Shown: piece by piece, positions 61,048 to 64,000 of the stretch
Position numbering within the stretch: position 1 is the first letter of the stretch
Layout of the letters: every line of letters starts with the position of its first letter
Source: Saxibacter everestensis
Lineage (GTDB): Bacteria > Actinomycetota > Actinomycetes > Actinomycetales > Brevibacteriaceae
DNA: 64,000 bases
Direction: 5' to 3'
NCBI RefSeq assembly: GCF_025787225.1
Contig: NZ_CP090958.1
Location: forward strand, 1,579,856-1,643,855
Position numbers and translations under genes: made by a program
Notes under the pieces: model-generated
Database searches by the model: none
Told to the model about the DNA's origin: nothing
What the model saw: only the letters and a program-made list of their open reading frames with translations

Positions 61048-61109
61048 GCCCCAAGTGGGATTTGACAGCCCACACTGCTTGGGGCGGCATCACGTGCCGC
61101 CCCAAGCAG
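61048..61109 (-). terminator. Strong hairpin with alternative pairing after the DUF305 gene
   Basis: A perfect 15-bp stem has arms 61075-61089 and 61095-61109 (CTGCTTGGGG.. with ..CCCCAAGCAG) and a 5-nt loop, right after the DUF305 stop. CTTGGGGC (61078-61085) is also complementary to GCCCCAAG at 61048-61055, with a GTGGG/CCCAC pair between them, so a second, exclusive hairpin is possible. No U-tract follows. Confidence 0.65.
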
Positions 61110-61123
61110 AACGCAGTCCGGTG

Positions 61124-61732
61124 TTAGTTCTGGCCGAGGAGTTTGCGTATCTCGGCGATCTCCTCCTCCTGGCTGGAGATCACCTTGTCGGCGAGTTTGA
61201 GTGCCTCGGGGTTGGAGCCCGACTGTCGCTCGGTCTTGGCCATGTCGACCGCTCCCTCGTGGTGCTTGATCATCTGCTCGAGGAAGAGCCTCGACGCTGA
61301 CTCAGCGTCGGCGGCATCCAAAGCCTTCATACCGTCCTCAGACATCATCCCGTCCATGCCAGGGCCGCCGTGCTCCATGCCGTGCTTGCCTTCGGGGGTC
61401 GCCGCCGCACCCCACTCCTCGAGCCATCCGGCCATCGTGGTGATTTCCGGGCCCTGAGCCGCCTTGATCCGCTCAGCCAGGTCGCGAACTTCCGGACGTA
61501 GGCCGTCCTTGGCGAGGACCATGTCGCTCATTTCCACGGCCTGGCTGTGGTGCGGAATCATCATCTGCGCGAATGTAACGTCCGCATCGTTATGATCGGC
61601 GGACGACTCCTGGCTGCTAGAGCCGGAGTCATGGTGTCCCGTCGATCCGGAGTCGGTTCCGGCGCAACCCGCCAGGGCGAGTGCGGCGATGGCAAGAGTA
61701 CTAGCGATAAGGGACATGCGTTTGGTCTTCAT
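61124..61732 (-). CDS. DUF305 lipoprotein
   Basis: This 202-residue exported protein has a signal sequence with lipobox LALAGC (17-22) and a Ser/His/Asp-rich linker. It has two DUF305 half-motifs (MMIPHHSQAVEMSDMVL and MIKHHEGAVDMAK), and a Met/His-rich loop MEHGGPGMDGMM between them. DUF305 proteins are tied to copper resistance and ferritin-like folds. The Met/His spacing fits metal binding at the cell surface. It follows the CopB-type ATPase and DUF6153 genes in the same direction, and the set probably handles copper. Confidence 0.9.
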   Translation of the reverse strand: MKTKRMSLIASTLAIAALALAGCAGTDSGSTGHHDSGSSSQESSADHNDADVTFAQMMIPHHSQAVEMSDMVLAKDGLRPEVRDLAERIKAAQGPEITTMAGWLEEWGAAATPEGKHGMEHGGPGMDGMMSEDGMKALDAADAESASRLFLEQMIKHHEGAVDMAKTERQSGSNPEALKLADKVISSQEEEIAEIRKLLGQN

Positions 61733-61824
61733 GGTGTTTCCTTCGTGCTTAGCTGGAGCGCGCTCGGTATCCGCCGAGCGGACTGAGAACTAAGTGGCGT
61801 GCCCGAGACCGGGCGCGAAGGTGT

Positions 61825-62280
61825 TTAACAGCGCAAGATGGACAGCTCCGCGAGCGATCTCGGCGGCCGGCGCCGCGATGTCGGCGGGAGTGGCGCCCGG
61901 AAGAGGCTGCGCAAATGCCGCGGCAGCAACCACGCGGATGGGAGTTTTCGTACTGAGATCAGGGTGAGCAGGACAAGCGCGAGAATGCAGGCAGCTGCGA
62001 CGGTCACGTCGTGGCCGCCGCAGCCAGTTCCCGCGCAATGACTCGTGGATTCCGCTCCGCTGCCGGATGCCGCGGCCGAGCCGGCAGCGTGGTGGCCGGC
62101 GGATCCACTATCCGGCGCCGCGGCCGGGATCCCCGGCGTCGCTACCGCCTGGTGGCCGTGCCCGCCGACCCAGACATGCATGGCCAGAACGCCGACGATC
62201 AGGGCGGCGATACCAAAGAGCCAGGCGACCGGAGCCAGCACGTCGCGCGGGCGCTGCCTACCGGAGAAAGCGGCTTGCAT
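61825..62280 (-). CDS. DUF6153 family His/Gly-rich membrane protein
   Basis: This 151-residue protein has an N-terminal helix (WLFGIAALIVGVLAMHVWVG), a His-rich, Gly/Ala/Ser-rich extracytoplasmic loop (GHGHQAVATPG; SAGHHAAGSA; HCAGTGCGGHD) and a second helix (VTVAAACILALVLLTLISV). That layout is seen in DUF6153 proteins beside copper ATPases. ATG 62280 has GGGAGG 9 nt upstream; longer in-frame starts overlap the ATPase gene. It lies 50 bp after the CopB-type gene and 92 bp before DUF305. A metal-chaperone role is plausible but unproven. Confidence 0.8.
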   Translation of the reverse strand: MQAAFSGRQRPRDVLAPVAWLFGIAALIVGVLAMHVWVGGHGHQAVATPGIPAAAPDSGSAGHHAAGSAAASGSGAESTSHCAGTGCGGHDVTVAAACILALVLLTLISVRKLPSAWLLPRHLRSLFRAPLPPTSRRRPPRSLAELSILRC

Positions 62281-62330
62281 CTCCTGATTCCTCCCTCTGC
62301 CTCGACTCGTCTTCCAGCCTGAAATCCCCG

Positions 62331-64000
62331 CTAGGCGGGAACCTGTTCGCGCTGCACTGGAGCCGAACTCAGAACTGCCTGCGTGCTGGCCTCTGGGCGC
62401 AGGTCCAACCTGCGGAGCAATTGGGCGTTGAGCGCCACGACGACGGTGGAAACCGACATCAGCATGGCGCCGACAGCCATCGGAAGGACGAAGCCGACTG
62501 GCGCGAGGATGCCTGCTGCCAGTGGCACTGACAGCAGGTTGTAGCCGGCTGCCCACCACAGATTCTGCTTCATCTTCCGGTAGCTCGCCCGGGACAGCTC
62601 GATGACTGACAGCACGGACCGCGGGTCATCGCTGGCCAGAATTACCTCGGCCGACGCAATGGCCACGTCCGTGCCTGCGCCAATTGCCAGGCCGACATCG
62701 GCCTGCGCGAGGGCCGGCGCGTCATTGACACCGTCGCCGACCATGACCACCCTGCGCCCCTGCTGCTGCAACTCGGCAACTTTCTCACCTTTGTCGGCCG
62801 GTTTGACGCCGGCGAATACCTGGTCGATACCAAGGTCACTGGCCACGGACTGAGCAACGGCTTCCGCGTCCCCGGTGATCATCACCACCCGAATATTCAG
62901 GGCGTGCAGCGCCTCCACTGCCTGTCGTGATTCTTCCCGTACCTCGTCCGCCAGCCCGATCGCCCCGATGACCGTTGAATCAGCGAGAACGTGAAGGATT
63001 ATCTCGCCCTCGGCGCGCCAGGCTTCGACTAACGGCAGTTCGTCGGCCCCGCTGGCATCCAGCATGCCGGGACCACCGACACTGATCCTCGCTCCCTCGA
63101 CGGTCGCGGACACTCCTACCGCGGTTGAGGCCTTGAAGCCGGTCGCCTTCGGCACCGTTATGCCGCGGCGGTGCGCGGCTGCCACGATGGCGCGTGCCAG
63201 CGGATGCTCGCTATCGGCTTCCGCGGCGGCGGCCAGGGCCAATACCTCGTCATCGTGGTGTTGCTGTACCGACGCAACCCGCGTCACTGCAGGCTCTCCC
63301 TTGGTCAAGGTTCCGGTCTTGTCGAAGAGAACGGTGTCGATTCGGCGCATGGTTTCCAGCGCCATCCGGTCCTTGATCAGCACGCCACCCTTGGCGGCGC
63401 GTTCGGTGGCGATGGAAACCACCAGCGGGATTGCCAGCCCGAGGGCGTGCGGGCAGGCGATCACCAGCACAGTGATTGTTCGGATCAGCGCATCCTCGGG
63501 AACACCGAGCAACGACCAGGTAGCGAAAGTGATGACTGCCGCAACGAGGGCAAACCAGAAGAGCCACGCTGCCGCCTTGTCGGCCAGCCGCTGAGCGTGC
63601 GTTGAGGAGCTCTGCGCCGCCATCACCAGGCGCTGGATACCCGCCAGCGCCGTGTCGTCTCCGATGGCTGTGACTTGCACCCGAATCGCGGTATCCGTAG
63701 CCACCGTTCCGGCGACGACATTGTCACCCGGCTGTCGGCGCACCGGCTGAGATTCCCCGGTGATCATTGATTCGTCTACATCGGCGGTCCCATCGATTAC
63801 GGTGCCATCGGCCGGAATGCGTCCACCGGGCCGAACAATCACCACATCGCTGACTACGAGGGCGGACGGAGGGACCGTCGTTACCGAGTCGCCATCGATC
63901 CGTTCTGCCTCGTCCGGCAGAAGCGCAGCCAGTGACTCCAATGCGGAAGAGGTTTGCGCCAGGGAACGCATCTCGATCCAGTGACCCAAAAGCATGATGA
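62331..64000 (-). CDS. CopB-type heavy-metal P-type ATPase, partial
   Basis: These are the C-terminal 556 residues of a P1B-type ATPase; the N-terminus lies beyond the right edge. Seen are the TGES loop (MITGESQPV), the membrane metal site CPHALGLAIPLV (CPH not CPC, which marks CopB/P1B-3, associated with Cu(II)/Ag export), DKTGTLTKGE with the phosphorylated Asp, SEHPLARA, MITGDAEA and GDGVNDAPALAQA. The frame continues past the ATG at 63995 to the edge (codon ATC before it), so the true start is outside. It heads a probable copper-resistance cluster with DUF6153 and DUF305. Confidence 0.93.
   Translation of the reverse strand, partial: IMLLGHWIEMRSLAQTSSALESLAALLPDEAERIDGDSVTTVPPSALVVSDVVIVRPGGRIPADGTVIDGTADVDESMITGESQPVRRQPGDNVVAGTVATDTAIRVQVTAIGDDTALAGIQRLVMAAQSSSTHAQRLADKAAAWLFWFALVAAVITFATWSLLGVPEDALIRTITVLVIACPHALGLAIPLVVSIATERAAKGGVLIKDRMALETMRRIDTVLFDKTGTLTKGEPAVTRVASVQQHHDDEVLALAAAAEADSEHPLARAIVAAAHRRGITVPKATGFKASTAVGVSATVEGARISVGGPGMLDASGADELPLVEAWRAEGEIILHVLADSTVIGAIGLADEVREESRQAVEALHALNIRVVMITGDAEAVAQSVASDLGIDQVFAGVKPADKGEKVAELQQQGRRVVMVGDGVNDAPALAQADVGLAIGAGTDVAIASAEVILASDDPRSVLSVIELSRASYRKMKQNLWWAAGYNLLSVPLAAGILAPVGFVLPMAVGAMLMSVSTVVVALNAQLLRRLDLRPEASTQAVLSSAPVQREQVPA

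Noticed and set aside
61790-62038. Separate 82-residue gene downstream of DUF6153
   Set aside because: It overlaps the DUF6153 gene in another frame on the same strand, has an Arg/Pro-rich product, and lacks a ribosome-binding site.

Overview
This window looks like a chromosomal segment of a G+C-rich actinobacterium, most likely of the Micrococcales/Arthrobacter type; that placement is an inference. The lineage evidence is the Pup-proteasome set (dop, pup, prcB, prcA, pafA, pafB, pafC, arc), the mycothiol ligase mshC, rbpA, secA2 and helY. From about 9 to 37 kb the gene order follows the Mycobacterium tuberculosis block helY-tatCA-pafCBA-prcAB-pup-dop-mpa-trmI-recB-like-PAC2-mshC-uppP, as recalled from that genome, with local insertions.

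Layout. 0-4.8 kb: two membrane proteins, rbpA behind a thiol-stress (SigR/SigH-type) promoter, a polyprenol-phosphate mannose synthase and a YtcJ-type amidohydrolase. 4.8-8.9 kb: two exonucleases translationally coupled to secA2. 8.9-28.4 kb: core block with helY, Tat translocase, WYL regulators PafBC, DUF3866, two FKBP prolyl isomerases, the Pup-proteasome system, tRNA methyltransferase TrmI, a site-2 protease and a Cas4/RecB-like nuclease. 28.4-31.7 kb: HAD phosphatase and a TetR-controlled three-gene operon beside a probable permease remnant. 31.7-39.9 kb: PAC2, mshC, SCO1664 and DUF3090 families, phosphomutase, uppP, two oxidoreductases and DUF5703.

39.9-50.1 kb is a catabolic one-carbon region. 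An FAD/GcvT fusion enzyme with its own EtfBA, an IclR regulator, a DmdA/LigM-like methyltransferase, a short MetF-like protein, formate-THF ligase and a cyclodeaminase-type protein together could strip methyl groups from an unknown substrate onto tetrahydrofolate and oxidise them to formate. An IclR-type box sits at the predicted start of transcription of the methyltransferase gene.

50.1-54.6 kb holds a sensor kinase and response regulator divergent from a MurG paralogue and a nucleotide-sugar dehydratase/epimerase. This is the best candidate here for an undescribed envelope-modification cassette. 54.8-58.5 kb: long-type GAPDH, an MFS exporter with a disrupted 5' end and a CYTH protein. 58.6-64 kb: a metal-resistance island with a CmtR-like sensor and transporter, an ArsR/CDF pair, a DUF305 lipoprotein, a DUF6153 protein and a CopB-type ATPase that runs off the window.

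Two patterns recur. Many genes have a TANNNT -10 box ending 6-7 nt before the start codon, which predicts leaderless mRNAs and fixes several starts. Short tandem duplications (11-48 bp units) recur in intergenic or 3'-terminal positions. No tRNA, rRNA, IS element or CRISPR array was recognised.
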